Assembly (NCBI GenBank): GCA_002368155.1
Contig: AP018180.1
Coordinates: forward strand, 310,001 to 374,000
Length of the DNA stretch: 64,000 nucleotides
From: Nostoc carneum NIES-2107
GTDB lineage: Bacteria; Cyanobacteriota; Cyanobacteriia; Cyanobacteriales; Nostocaceae
Direction: 5' to 3'
A program made the position numbers and the translations under genes. A model generated the notes under the pieces. It did not search any database and had not been told where the DNA came from. It saw only the letters and a list, made by a program, of their open reading frames with translations. Shown piece after piece: positions 1 through 7,785 of the stretch. The stretch's first letter is position 1, and each line of letters starts with the position of its first letter.

Positions 1-345
1 GATTTAGCAGCTACCTTGAGTATTCGGAATACAGATTTAAATAATCCCATAATTATTACTTCTGTCCGTTACTATGATTCCGATGGGAAATTAATTAAAA
101 ACTATTTAGATAAACATATACAAATTAATGCCCTAGGTTCTACAGATTTTTTTGTCAACAGAACAGATACTAGTGGCGGTTCAGGAGCAAATTTTATTGT
201 AGAGTGGGTATCCTCAAAAATAATTTCTGAGCCAATAGTCGAAGCAGTCATGATTGCAACTGAATTTCAGCAAGGAGTTTCTTTCGTAAGCCAAGGTAAA
301 GTAATTAAAAACTTAAGAAACTCTCAAGTCACTTCTTCCAAATAA
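1..345 (+). CDS. DUF3124 family protein, C-terminal part (cut by window edge)
   Basis: The frame is open from base 1, reading D-L-A-A-T-L-S-I-R-N, and stops at 343-345, so the true start lies outside the window; the TTG at 16 is unlikely to be the start. The visible 114 residues, with SIRNTD, a YYDSDGKL stretch and STDFFV, resemble DUF3124 proteins, which are small and probably exported and occur mainly in cyanobacteria and some proteobacteria. Their function is unknown. The N-terminal signal peptide expected for the family would be upstream and cannot be checked. It is convergent with the antiporter gene, with repeats between them. Confidence 0.7.
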   Translation, partial: DLAATLSIRNTDLNNPIIITSVRYYDSDGKLIKNYLDKHIQINALGSTDFFVNRTDTSGGSGANFIVEWVSSKIISEPIVEAVMIATEFQQGVSFVSQGKVIKNLRNSQVTSSK

Positions 346-405
346 ATTATGATTTCCTCCAATTAAAATATTAATAAAAAAAGAGGCTATTTATAAATCG
401 TGGAT

Positions 406-468
406 GGTGCGTTACGGCTAAATCTAATTGTCTCTAAGTCCCAAATCCTTTCATAGCCGTAACACACC
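406..468. repeat. Imperfect inverted repeat, 15-bp arms
   Basis: GGTGCGTTACGGCTA at 406-420 pairs with TAGCCGTAACACACC at 454-468 with one mismatch, around a 33-base centre. It lies 60 bp after the DUF3124 stop and has no T-run after it. The GTTACGGC core recalls the palindromic elements at 26564 and 37900, so it is more likely a dispersed repeat than a simple terminator. Confidence 0.6.
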
Positions 469-471
469 CTA

Positions 472-582
472 CTAGTACAACAAGGCAAAAGTAAAAAGTA
501 AAAAGTAAAAAGAAAGAATACTTATACTGCCAGCTTTTTCCCCATTTCAAATGGGTGGTTTATTTACGCCGTGCTGTACTAG
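472..582. mobile_element. MITE-like element with 15-bp terminal inverted repeats
   Basis: The left end CTAGTACAACAAGGC (472-486) is inverted at the right end as GCCGTGCTGTACTAG (568-582), 13 of 15 matching. Inside are three copies of a GTAAAAA heptamer and a small hairpin, CCCATT/AATGGG (540-554). There is no coding capacity. No clear target duplication is visible. It is a non-autonomous element by appearance only. Confidence 0.5.
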
Positions 583-601
583 ACTACTAGACTTTGATAA
601 A

Positions 602-648
602 TACCCATTACCCATTACCCATTACCCATTACCCATTACCCATTACCA
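602..648. repeat. Heptanucleotide tandem repeat (ACCCATT)n
   Basis: About six perfect tandem copies of ACCCATT sit immediately after the stop codon of the antiporter gene. They belong to the short tandemly repeated repetitive sequences typical of Nostocales genomes. Confidence 0.9.
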
Positions 649-651
649 AAC

Positions 652-2205
652 TCAATCATCCTCCAATTGCAGCAATTGCTCATCAAGTTTCTTCAAGCGT
701 TCATAAACAATTTCTTCTGAGAGAATTCGCTGACGAATAGCCTGATTGAGTGCTGCTTTTTCTGCTAAAAGTAATCGACGGCGAATAGCATCAAGTTTAC
801 TAGAGCTACCTCTTTTTTCCTCTAAATCATCCGCACGACGATTATATAATTCTCGTAATGTTTTTTCTGCACTTGCTACTTGCACTTGATAAGCTGCACG
901 CATCTCTTCATGAACAGCTTTTGGTAATACCCCTGTTTTGAATAAAGTATCTAATTCATCCTGTGCTGCTTTAGCTGTAATTAATTGCGCTTGCAATTCT
1001 TCAACCTGTTGACGAGTTGCTGATACTTGAGACAGTTGCAACCGCTTTACTAACCACGGTAAACTTACTCCTTGCCCAACCACAGACAGCAATACTGTGC
1101 CAAAGACTATAGCAATCAGCTGTTCTCGTCCTGGGATTGTGGCGGGGATACTTAACGCCAACGCCATCGACAGTGAACCCTTAATATTGCCAAAAAACAG
1201 AACATGTTGCCAGCGCCAAGGCACTGGACGGTCAAACCAACGTACTATAGCTAAGAGTGGATAAACAGAAACTATGCGTGCTATTTGATAAGCTGCGATC
1301 GCTAATAGTACAGCAGGTAAGATTTGCCAAAGAGTTGTTAAGTTAACTTCTATACCAATTAACAGAAAAATAAAGCTATTAACACCAAAAGCTATGGATT
1401 CCCAAAAGCTCAGTAAGGTCAACCTTGTAGAAGCTGATACTTTACCTGAAAGTCCTACACTGCCTACAATTAAGCCAGCAACAACTACAGCTACAACGCC
1501 AGAAACACTAAACGATTGCCCTAATTGAAAAGCGCCTAATGCTACAGCTACGGTGAGCAAAATACTACTCAGTGGTTCATCTGCACGGACAAATAAACCT
1601 GTACTTAAATATCCCACAGCTAACCCTACTAAGCTGCCACCAACAACCACCACAAATAATTCTTGTAGTCCTGCAAGAAATGTGAGTGAACCAGCCTCAT
1701 GCGCTTTGACAATTAAGCTAAATAAAACTAGCGCTACACCATCATTAAATAAACTCTCGCCCTCAACAATGGTTGACAAGCGCGAAGGGACAAGCACCTC
1801 CTTAAATACAGCAATCACCGATACCGTGTCTGTAATTGCTAAAATTACTCCTGCTAGTAGTGCAGCTGTCCAATTTAACCCCAATCCCCATTTTAAAAGT
1901 GCAGCTGTCACACCAGAAGCAATTACAATTCCTGGCCCAGCTAATAAAGAAATGGGCTTTATAGTGCTACGGAGGCGGCTAATATCAGTATTAATAGCTG
2001 CGTCGAATACTAGAATCGGTAGAAATAAATTTAAAATCAGGGAATCATTTAAACCTATGCGCTGTGGTAAAAGTTCTGTCAACGCTAAACCAGCTAGAAC
2101 TAAACCTGCAACATAAGAAACGCGTAACCAACGCGATAGCAATGCTACGGCAGTGGCTACAAGCAGGAGAATAATTGAAACAGTGACTAATTGAGCAACA
2201 CTCAC
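652..2205 (-). CDS. Na+/H+ (or K+/H+) antiporter, CPA1/NhaP type
   Basis: This is a 517-residue cation/proton exchanger of the inner membrane with about a dozen hydrophobic segments in residues 1-400. The CPA1 landmarks are present: TDTVSV at 125-130, where most relatives have TDPVAV, and GESLFNDG at 149-156, with the ion-coordinating Asp of the family. Residues 400-517 form a charged, partly coiled-coil cytoplasmic tail, probably regulatory. The start is GTG at 2203-2205. It stands alone on the minus strand, 80 bp after the hydrolase gene, and might be cotranscribed with it. The transported ion cannot be told from sequence. Confidence 0.85.
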   Translation of the reverse strand: MSVAQLVTVSIILLLVATAVALLSRWLRVSYVAGLVLAGLALTELLPQRIGLNDSLILNLFLPILVFDAAINTDISRLRSTIKPISLLAGPGIVIASGVTAALLKWGLGLNWTAALLAGVILAITDTVSVIAVFKEVLVPSRLSTIVEGESLFNDGVALVLFSLIVKAHEAGSLTFLAGLQELFVVVVGGSLVGLAVGYLSTGLFVRADEPLSSILLTVAVALGAFQLGQSFSVSGVVAVVVAGLIVGSVGLSGKVSASTRLTLLSFWESIAFGVNSFIFLLIGIEVNLTTLWQILPAVLLAIAAYQIARIVSVYPLLAIVRWFDRPVPWRWQHVLFFGNIKGSLSMALALSIPATIPGREQLIAIVFGTVLLSVVGQGVSLPWLVKRLQLSQVSATRQQVEELQAQLITAKAAQDELDTLFKTGVLPKAVHEEMRAAYQVQVASAEKTLRELYNRRADDLEEKRGSSSKLDAIRRRLLLAEKAALNQAIRQRILSEEIVYERLKKLDEQLLQLEDD

Positions 2206-2285
2206 TTAATAAATGCGGAATAAAGGGTTATATTTGACTCGGGACAATTTTTATGGGTAATTATGCAACTTAAATGCGTAACAGC

Positions 2286-3095
2286 TTATTTCTTGATATA
2301 TTCCCGAATATCTTCAGCTATTACCCCAACACAAGATTCTGGTAAATCATTGCTAGCATGAGCAATCATTTTCAACTCAGAGTTAGGCAGCAATTGAGCA
2401 TAAATTTGACTTTTAGCAATGGCTTCTGCCGTATCTTTTCCACCTTGTAAGATTAAAACTGGAAATTCAATTAATGAAAGTTGATTTTGCAGTAATTCTG
2501 CCTCAATCTCTGGGGTTTTCCGCTCAAATAACAATTGGCAACCTGTAGGATATTGCAACATTAAATTACGTAGCTGCAAATATTGTTGAACTTTTTCCTG
2601 CAACCCCACAATTTTAATTAACGGACTCAGCAGTTTTAATACTTTAAATATCAAGGGTGGTAATTTTGCTACCCGCTGCATCCCCTGCCATTGCTTTTCT
2701 TGTCTTTCTATCTTTACGCCTTCTGGTGATAGCAGTACTAAACCATGAACTTGTTCTGGATACTTTAACGCATAGCTAGTAGCAATCCAACCTCCAAGAG
2801 AATGGCCGACTAAATATACTTTTTCTAGCTTTAAGGCTGTTAAAAACTCAGCTAAACATTCTACTTGCAAATCAATAGAGTAATGAATATTAGGATTATC
2901 TGATTCTCCAAATCCTAATAAATCTGGTGCTAAACAATGGAAATTGTCAGATAAAGAATCTATCAATGGCACCCATTGACTGCTATCGTTCCATGCACCA
3001 TGCAATAAAATTACCGGAATACCTTGACCTGCTTCTCGCCAAAATAATAATCCTTGCGAGAGTTTTCTCCGGGAGTTACGAAATAACGTATCCAT
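2286..3095 (-). CDS. Alpha/beta hydrolase fold protein
   Basis: This 269-residue protein has the complete alpha/beta hydrolase plan. An HG oxyanion motif is at 32-33, the nucleophile elbow GHSLGG places the catalytic serine at 99, an acid follows in LQGGKD near 221, and a histidine is in IAHASNDLP near 245. The length fits soluble esterases and hydrolases of the MhpC type. There is no signal peptide. The substrate is not predictable, as the cap region (about 125-205) is divergent. It is upstream of, and in the same direction as, the antiporter gene, with an 80-bp gap. Confidence 0.8.
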   Translation of the reverse strand: MDTLFRNSRRKLSQGLLFWREAGQGIPVILLHGAWNDSSQWVPLIDSLSDNFHCLAPDLLGFGESDNPNIHYSIDLQVECLAEFLTALKLEKVYLVGHSLGGWIATSYALKYPEQVHGLVLLSPEGVKIERQEKQWQGMQRVAKLPPLIFKVLKLLSPLIKIVGLQEKVQQYLQLRNLMLQYPTGCQLLFERKTPEIEAELLQNQLSLIEFPVLILQGGKDTAEAIAKSQIYAQLLPNSELKMIAHASNDLPESCVGVIAEDIREYIKK

Positions 3096-3318
3096 CTTAA
3101 ATTTTAAAAGTTATAGCAATTATCACTTGATGATGTAGCTGAATTTTGGCATGAAAAAACTGAGAACAGAAAACTGTTCCCGCAACACCGAAATTTTCAT
3201 TAAACTCAAGTATAAACCGCTTTAAGTTGTAGCATAATTTAGCCAATAGTTGATAGTCATTAGTTATAGGGAACAAAATTTAGCAAAAAACTAATGACTA
3301 ATGACAAACAAAATCTCG

Positions 3319-3813
3319 TTATGCCACTATTGTCAAACCATTCAAATAGTCTTGCAACTGCTGATAATGGTCATGAGACATTGGTTCTAGAGGTAGAGAA
3401 TCAGGAGAGAATGCTTGGATATCTGTGACTTCCAAAGTATCCTGAACTTCCATTTTTCCTTGTACTTCTGCTTCCACAGCAATACAAATTGAATGAATTC
3501 TCGGATCTCTGGTTGGCGAAGAATAAACTCCTACCAACCGCCGAATCTTCACTAAATCCAATCCAGTTTCTTCTTGCAATTCTCGGCGAACTGTATTAGG
3601 AATATCTTCTCCCCAGTCCACCATACCTCCAGGCAAACTCCATCGGCCATTGTCACTTCTCCGAATTAGGACAATCCGACCATCAGGTAAAATCGGAATG
3701 ATACTGGTACCAGTAATGGGATGGCGAAATATCAGACCCAGTACTGTTTGTCCAATGCGCCATAAGTTACGTGTGGACTTGATAGCTATCGTAAACAAAG
3801 CAAGAACGTTCAA
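3319..3813 (-). CDS. Nudix hydrolase
   Basis: This 164-residue protein has a canonical Nudix box, G-x5-E-x7-REL-x-EE-x-GL, around residues 67-90 (GMVDWGED ... RRELQEETGL), which binds the divalent metal for hydrolysis of nucleoside-diphosphate-linked substrates. The N-terminal 35 residues are hydrophobic and basic and precede the usual Nudix core, so the protein may be membrane-associated or the start may lie further in. The only upstream start available is TTG at 3811-3813. The substrate is unknown. It is one of three Nudix genes in the window. Confidence 0.75.
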   Translation of the reverse strand: MNVLALFTIAIKSTRNLWRIGQTVLGLIFRHPITGTSIIPILPDGRIVLIRRSDNGRWSLPGGMVDWGEDIPNTVRRELQEETGLDLVKIRRLVGVYSSPTRDPRIHSICIAVEAEVQGKMEVQDTLEVTDIQAFSPDSLPLEPMSHDHYQQLQDYLNGLTIVA

Positions 3814-3844
3814 TCTGCAAATGTTTTTATTGTATGCTATTTAG

Positions 3845-4361
3845 TTCTCACCACTTAACATAGATGTTTAAATATAAATTTATTGAGTTATGTATTATAC
3901 AACTATGTTAATGGTTTGAGATTTTATTTTAGCATTTACTCAATCCTAACATTACGTTTCAATATATCAACGTGTATATTTATACAAAAAATCATTAAAA
4001 AGATGTTTTAACTTTTGGCATTTATCTGTATTTATCATTTAAAATCACAAATAAAAAACCCTTGACAATGATAAATATATGTGTGTTACCTTACAAAATT
4101 TGATAACTTAACTTTTGGAAAATATACTGCTGCATTCTAGTTCATAAATACTAATAATATTTATCAAGTAAAGAAAAAATTGTGAGTAGACTTTAGTTTT
4201 TCTGTCTCTGGAGTGCAATCAAATTTAATTTTGAAATCCTAAAATTTTGAGCCAGAAAAAATATTTTGAAGGTTTTACTTTAGTAAAGACAATTAAGCAT
4301 ACCTCTAAAGGATGATTTAAACGCAAACTTTGATTTGTTAAAAAAATATTTAATATTTAAG
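3845..4361. other. AT-rich gene-free stretch
   Basis: About 500 bases of AT-rich sequence separate the Nudix gene from the promoter of the small basic protein gene. No ORF with plausible codon use, tRNA-like fold or strong hairpin was found on either strand. Confidence 0.5.
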
Positions 4362-4391
4362 TTGACTCAAATATCTTAAATACGCTATAAT
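4362..4391 (+). promoter_or_regulatory. Sigma-70-type promoter of the 54-residue protein gene
   Basis: TTGACT at 4362-4367 is followed after 18 bp by a perfect TATAAT at 4386-4391. This predicts a transcript start near 4398 and a leader of about 105 nt before the ATG at 4504. The leader carries a GGCCTAGTGGC sequence followed by seven Ts (about 4460-4480), which might fold weakly. Confidence 0.6.
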
Positions 4392-4503
4392 CATATGCTG
4401 TTCAAACTTTGTGAATGGCTAGACTGGGCTCAAAATATATCAATAACAACGGTAGCTGATATGGCCTAGTGGCTTTTTTTGTTGTTTATTTAATGAGGTG
4501 AAC

Positions 4504-4668
4504 ATGGCTAAGCGCCGTAACCCGAAAAAAGAAAAGGCGCTACGGAACCAGGCATATGCCAGAAAGTTTCGTAAACGAACTACTACAGGAAGAATGCAGA
4601 GAAGGTTCCAACAAAGACCACCTAAGAGTGAGGAAGATGAGGGCGCAGCAGCAATTGATGCTGAGTAA
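4504..4668 (+). CDS. Small basic conserved protein (54 residues)
   Basis: The ATG at 4504 has GAGGTG just upstream as a ribosome binding site and opens a 54-codon frame starting MAKRRNPKKEKALRNQAYAR. The first 40 residues are very rich in Lys and Arg (KFRKRTTTGRMQRRFQQR) and the last 14 are acidic (SEEDEGAAAIDAE), like small nucleic-acid-binding or ribosome-associated proteins. It has its own consensus promoter and a strong terminator, making it a compact single-gene unit. I recognise it only as a small protein likely conserved in cyanobacteria; no function can be assigned. Confidence 0.7.
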   Translation: MAKRRNPKKEKALRNQAYARKFRKRTTTGRMQRRFQQRPPKSEEDEGAAAIDAE

Positions 4669-4709
4669 TTCATCTAATAATATTCTTGCTCTTTGAATTC
4701 TGGAATTTT

Positions 4710-4740
4710 GGGCGTACATAATTTTGTACGCCCTTATTTA
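4710..4740 (+). terminator. Intrinsic terminator of the small basic protein gene
   Basis: A perfect 9-bp stem, GGGCGTACA/TGTACGCCC (4710-4718 with 4725-4733), closes a 6-base loop and is followed by TTATTTATT. It lies 42 bp after the stop codon. Confidence 0.8.
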
Positions 4741-4907
4741 TTGGAGTTTGGGGTTTGGTGTTTGGAGTTTTTTTACATTGAAATTTAGGTTGGGGAAAAG
4801 GTGAAAGGGTAAGGGTTAAAGGTTTTTTCTTGCGCCTTTTCCCCTTCCCCTTTTGCCCTTAACCGACAAGTATTAATTCCCATTACCCAATCCCCAGTCC
4901 CCAATCC

Positions 4908-6293
4908 CTATTCAGCCATTTGCGCGCGGGCTGCTTGGATGGCGTTGCGGACTTGGGTAAAGCCTGTACCACCGTAACTGTTACGTGCAGCAACTACTTG
5001 ACGAGGCGAAATTGCCTCATAGATATCGGCTGCAAACGCTGGATGGATTTGTTGCCATTCTTCTAAAGTTAAATCTTTGAGGAGTTTACCTGCGGCAATG
5101 CTGGTTTTTACCACTTTACCCACCATGTTATAGGCTTCGCGGAAGGGTACACCTTTTGCAGCTAAGTAATCTGCCACATCTGTGGCATTAGAAAAGTCTT
5201 CTGCGACTGCTTCTGCTAAACGCTGGGGACGAAATTCTAAGCCTTCCCGCAGCAAAATGGTCATTGCTTCTAGGCAAGCTTTCACTGTATTGACGCTATC
5301 AAAGAGACCTTCTTTGTCTTCTTGTAAATCTTTGTTATATGCCAAGGGTAGCCCCTTCATAATTACCAGCATCCCTTGCAGGTGACCAAATACGCGCCCT
5401 GTTTTTCCTCTGACAAGTTCTGGCACATCAGGGTTTTTCTTTTGGGGCATGATGCTGGAACCTGTCGCACAGGTATCTTTGAGGGTAACAAAACGAAATT
5501 CCTCTGATGACCAAAGAATCACCTCTTCTGAAAGGCGACTGAGGTGAACCATAATTAAACTAGCAGCACAGAGAAATTCGATCGCAAAATCGCGATCGCT
5601 CACACCATCAAGGCTATTAGCATAAATCTGCTCAAAATTCAATAGTTCCGCTGTGTAGTGGCGATCAATAGGGAAAGTAGTTCCTGCTAAAGCACCACAC
5701 CCTAAAGGTGAAATATTCACCCGGCGAGATACATCTCCTAGACGTTCCCAGTCACGTTGCGCCATCTGAAAATATGCCAAGAGATGATGGGCTAAACTCA
5801 GGGGTTGGGCGCGTTGCAAGTGCGTATAGCCAGGAATTAGGGTTTCAACGTTTTTTTCGGCTATATTTAGTAAAACTGCTTGAAATTCTCGTAATTGGCT
5901 CTTGATTTGTTGGATTTGGTCGCGGAGATAGAGCCTAGTATCAGTGCCAACTTGGTCATTACGCGATCGCGCAGTATGTAATTTTTTACCCACATCGCCA
6001 ACAATTTCTGTTAATCGCCGTTCCACAGCAAAGTGGACATCTTCAGCATCAATACCTGGCTGAAACTTTCCTTGGCGATATTCTTGGCGAACCTGTTCTA
6101 AACCTGCAACTAGTTGCTCTCCTTCTGCTGGGGAAATGATACCAGTATGAGCCAGCATTTTGGCATGAGCTTGAGAGCCAGTAATATCGTATTCGATTAA
6201 CTCAATATCGAAACTTATACTGGCATTAAAACGTGCGATCGCTGGATGTAACGCTGATTCAAATCGCTGGCTCCAAGTTTGTTGTTCGGTCAT
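4908..6293 (-). CDS. argH: Argininosuccinate lyase
   Basis: This 461-residue enzyme of the fumarase/aspartase superfamily cleaves argininosuccinate into arginine and fumarate, the last step of arginine synthesis. The superfamily signature [12 protein letters not shown] with the catalytic serine loop is near residue 280, and [10 protein letters not shown] near 87 is the substrate-binding motif typical of ArgH. Length and both ends match the family. Translation starts at ATG 6293. It has no operon partner, as is common for scattered arg genes in cyanobacteria. Arginine is also a substrate of the cyanophycin synthetase encoded 7.5 kb away. Confidence 0.97.
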   Translation of the reverse strand: MTEQQTWSQRFESALHPAIARFNASISFDIELIEYDITGSQAHAKMLAHTGIISPAEGEQLVAGLEQVRQEYRQGKFQPGIDAEDVHFAVERRLTEIVGDVGKKLHTARSRNDQVGTDTRLYLRDQIQQIKSQLREFQAVLLNIAEKNVETLIPGYTHLQRAQPLSLAHHLLAYFQMAQRDWERLGDVSRRVNISPLGCGALAGTTFPIDRHYTAELLNFEQIYANSLDGVSDRDFAIEFLCAASLIMVHLSRLSEEVILWSSEEFRFVTLKDTCATGSSIMPQKKNPDVPELVRGKTGRVFGHLQGMLVIMKGLPLAYNKDLQEDKEGLFDSVNTVKACLEAMTILLREGLEFRPQRLAEAVAEDFSNATDVADYLAAKGVPFREAYNMVGKVVKTSIAAGKLLKDLTLEEWQQIHPAFAADIYEAISPRQVVAARNSYGGTGFTQVRNAIQAARAQMAE

Positions 6294-6409
6294 AAACGTA
6301 AAGGGTGGGAACGTACCACTTACGTGCTAATTAAAACCACAAAAGTCCTAACCTGAACTAATCCTAGCTTCAGTGCTGAGATTAATTTAGGTACGGACTT
6401 GAGGATTAA

Positions 6410-6613
6410 TCAACCGTAACTAGTTAGATTCCGAATCATATAGCCAATGACCAAACCAATCAACAACGCCCAAATTTGACCTGTCTTGACAAAGTGATTC
6501 CAACCATGCTGTATCTGTCCCAAAACATCTGGATCAGTAACGTTTTGAGCTAGCGTAGAACTTACAGGCAAACGCCAAAATAACTCAGATAGTAAATCAC
6601 TGAAGTAATTCAT
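6410..6613 (-). CDS. Small single-pass membrane protein (67 residues)
   Basis: An ATG start at 6613 opens a 67-codon frame. Residues 1-40 are mixed and include LAQNVTDPDVLGQIQHGWNHFVKTGQ, and residues 47-62 (IWALLIGLVIGYMIRN) form one transmembrane helix near the C-terminus. The composition and the location 115 bp before argH on the same strand suggest a real gene. I do not recognise a named family. It could be cotranscribed with argH. Confidence 0.5.
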   Translation of the reverse strand: MNYFSDLLSELFWRLPVSSTLAQNVTDPDVLGQIQHGWNHFVKTGQIWALLIGLVIGYMIRNLTSYG

Positions 6614-6678
6614 ACTGTGTGATCGAGAAGACTTTTATGTCATAACCTCTAGTTAGGGTAATGTCCAGTGAAAGGGGA

Positions 6679-6698
6679 TTGGGGAACTCGGGGCCCCC
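6679..6698. repeat. Dispersed GC-rich repeat TTGGGGAACTCGGGGCCCCC
   Basis: This exact 20-mer occurs again at 39335-39354, both times beside GGGGATT/GGGGACT heptamer-like arrays. In this copy G/C runs continue through 6760. Confidence 0.8.
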
Positions 6699-6851
6699 TC
6701 TGGGGATAAGGGGTAATGGGGACTGGGGATAAGGGGATAAGGGGAAAGGGGAAGGGGGAAAAGGTGAACAAATAACGGACACCAAACGCCAATTACCAAT
6801 CACCAATTACCCATGCCCAATGCCCAATGCCCAATGCCCATAAATTGCCAC

Positions 6852-7631
6852 TTACCCCTCAAATTTCAACTTTTGGGCTGTTCGCAAAATTTGCCCTGCT
6901 AAAACTGCTGCACCAAAGCCATTATCAATATTGACTACGCCGATTCCTGGCGCACAAGAGTTTAGCATTGTTAAGAGTGGTGCTAGTCCACCAAAACTGG
7001 CACCATAGCCGATGCTGGTGGGAACAGCAATTACAGGACAATCGGCTAAACCTGCAACCACGCTGGGTAATGCGCCTTCCATACCCGCGACAACAATTAA
7101 TACTGATGCTGATTCAATCAGGTGGCGATTATTCAACAAGCGGTGAATCCCTGCAACACCAACGTCCCAGAGGCGCAATACCCGAAAACCAGCAAGTTCG
7201 GCGGTAACTGCGGCTTCTTCTGCAATCGGTAAATCAGCAGTTCCCGCCGACAAAATACCAATGACACCCTCAAACTGTGGTTCGAGTTCATCGGGAGTAA
7301 TGGCAGCAATCTTTGCCATTTCGTAATACCGCAAACCTCTCACTTTCGATTGCAGTACAGCATAAACTGCTGGTTCAATCCGGGTAGCCATCACTACTGG
7401 ATTGCGGTGACGCATCACCTCCATAATTTGAACAATCTGATCGGGGGTTTTGCCTAGTCCCCAAATTACTTCTGGGAAACCTGTTCTTAAGCTGCGATGG
7501 TGATCGATTTTGGCAAAATCACCTACTTGTTCATAGGCTAAGTCTTTGAGAGAGTCTAATGCCCTATCTGGGGTAACGTTACCATGAGCCACTGCTTCTA
7601 ATAGCGATCGCAAAGCTTTCTCATTAGCCAT
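6852..7631 (-). CDS. larB: Nickel-pincer cofactor biosynthesis carboxylase LarB
   Basis: LarB carboxylates and hydrolyses nicotinic acid adenine dinucleotide, the first step towards the nickel-pincer nucleotide used by lactate racemase-type enzymes. The C-terminal half (from about residue 115) is related to the PurE fold, with a GTADLPIAEEAA nucleotide-binding loop and GMEGALPSVVAGL. I chose the ATG at 7629-7631 (MANEKALRS) because AAGGAGAA lies nine bases before it. The frame extends 12 codons further upstream, but those codons come from a TTTGTCA-type repeat. LarC and LarE are not in the window. Confidence 0.85.
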   Translation of the reverse strand: MANEKALRSLLEAVAHGNVTPDRALDSLKDLAYEQVGDFAKIDHHRSLRTGFPEVIWGLGKTPDQIVQIMEVMRHRNPVVMATRIEPAVYAVLQSKVRGLRYYEMAKIAAITPDELEPQFEGVIGILSAGTADLPIAEEAAVTAELAGFRVLRLWDVGVAGIHRLLNNRHLIESASVLIVVAGMEGALPSVVAGLADCPVIAVPTSIGYGASFGGLAPLLTMLNSCAPGIGVVNIDNGFGAAVLAGQILRTAQKLKFEG

Positions 7632-7678
7632 TTGTGATGTTCTCCTTTGTCCGTTGTTATTTGTCATTTGTCATGAGG

Positions 7679-7707
7679 TAGGGTGCGCTGTAAAACAACG
7701 CACCCTA
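7679..7707. terminator. Palindrome between larB and the ABC lipoprotein gene
   Basis: TAGGGTGCG (7679-7687) pairs with CGCACCCTA (7699-7707) around an 11-base loop. It follows the stop of neither gene directly: it sits upstream of larB and downstream of the 5' neighbour on the minus strand. It could terminate the lipoprotein transcript or be a dispersed GTAGGGTGCG-type repeat. Confidence 0.45.
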
Positions 7708-7785
7708 AATAGAGCGATCGCAAAGCTTTTTATTGGTCATTGATCATGAGTTTAAAACAAATCACAAATGATCAATAACCGATGA

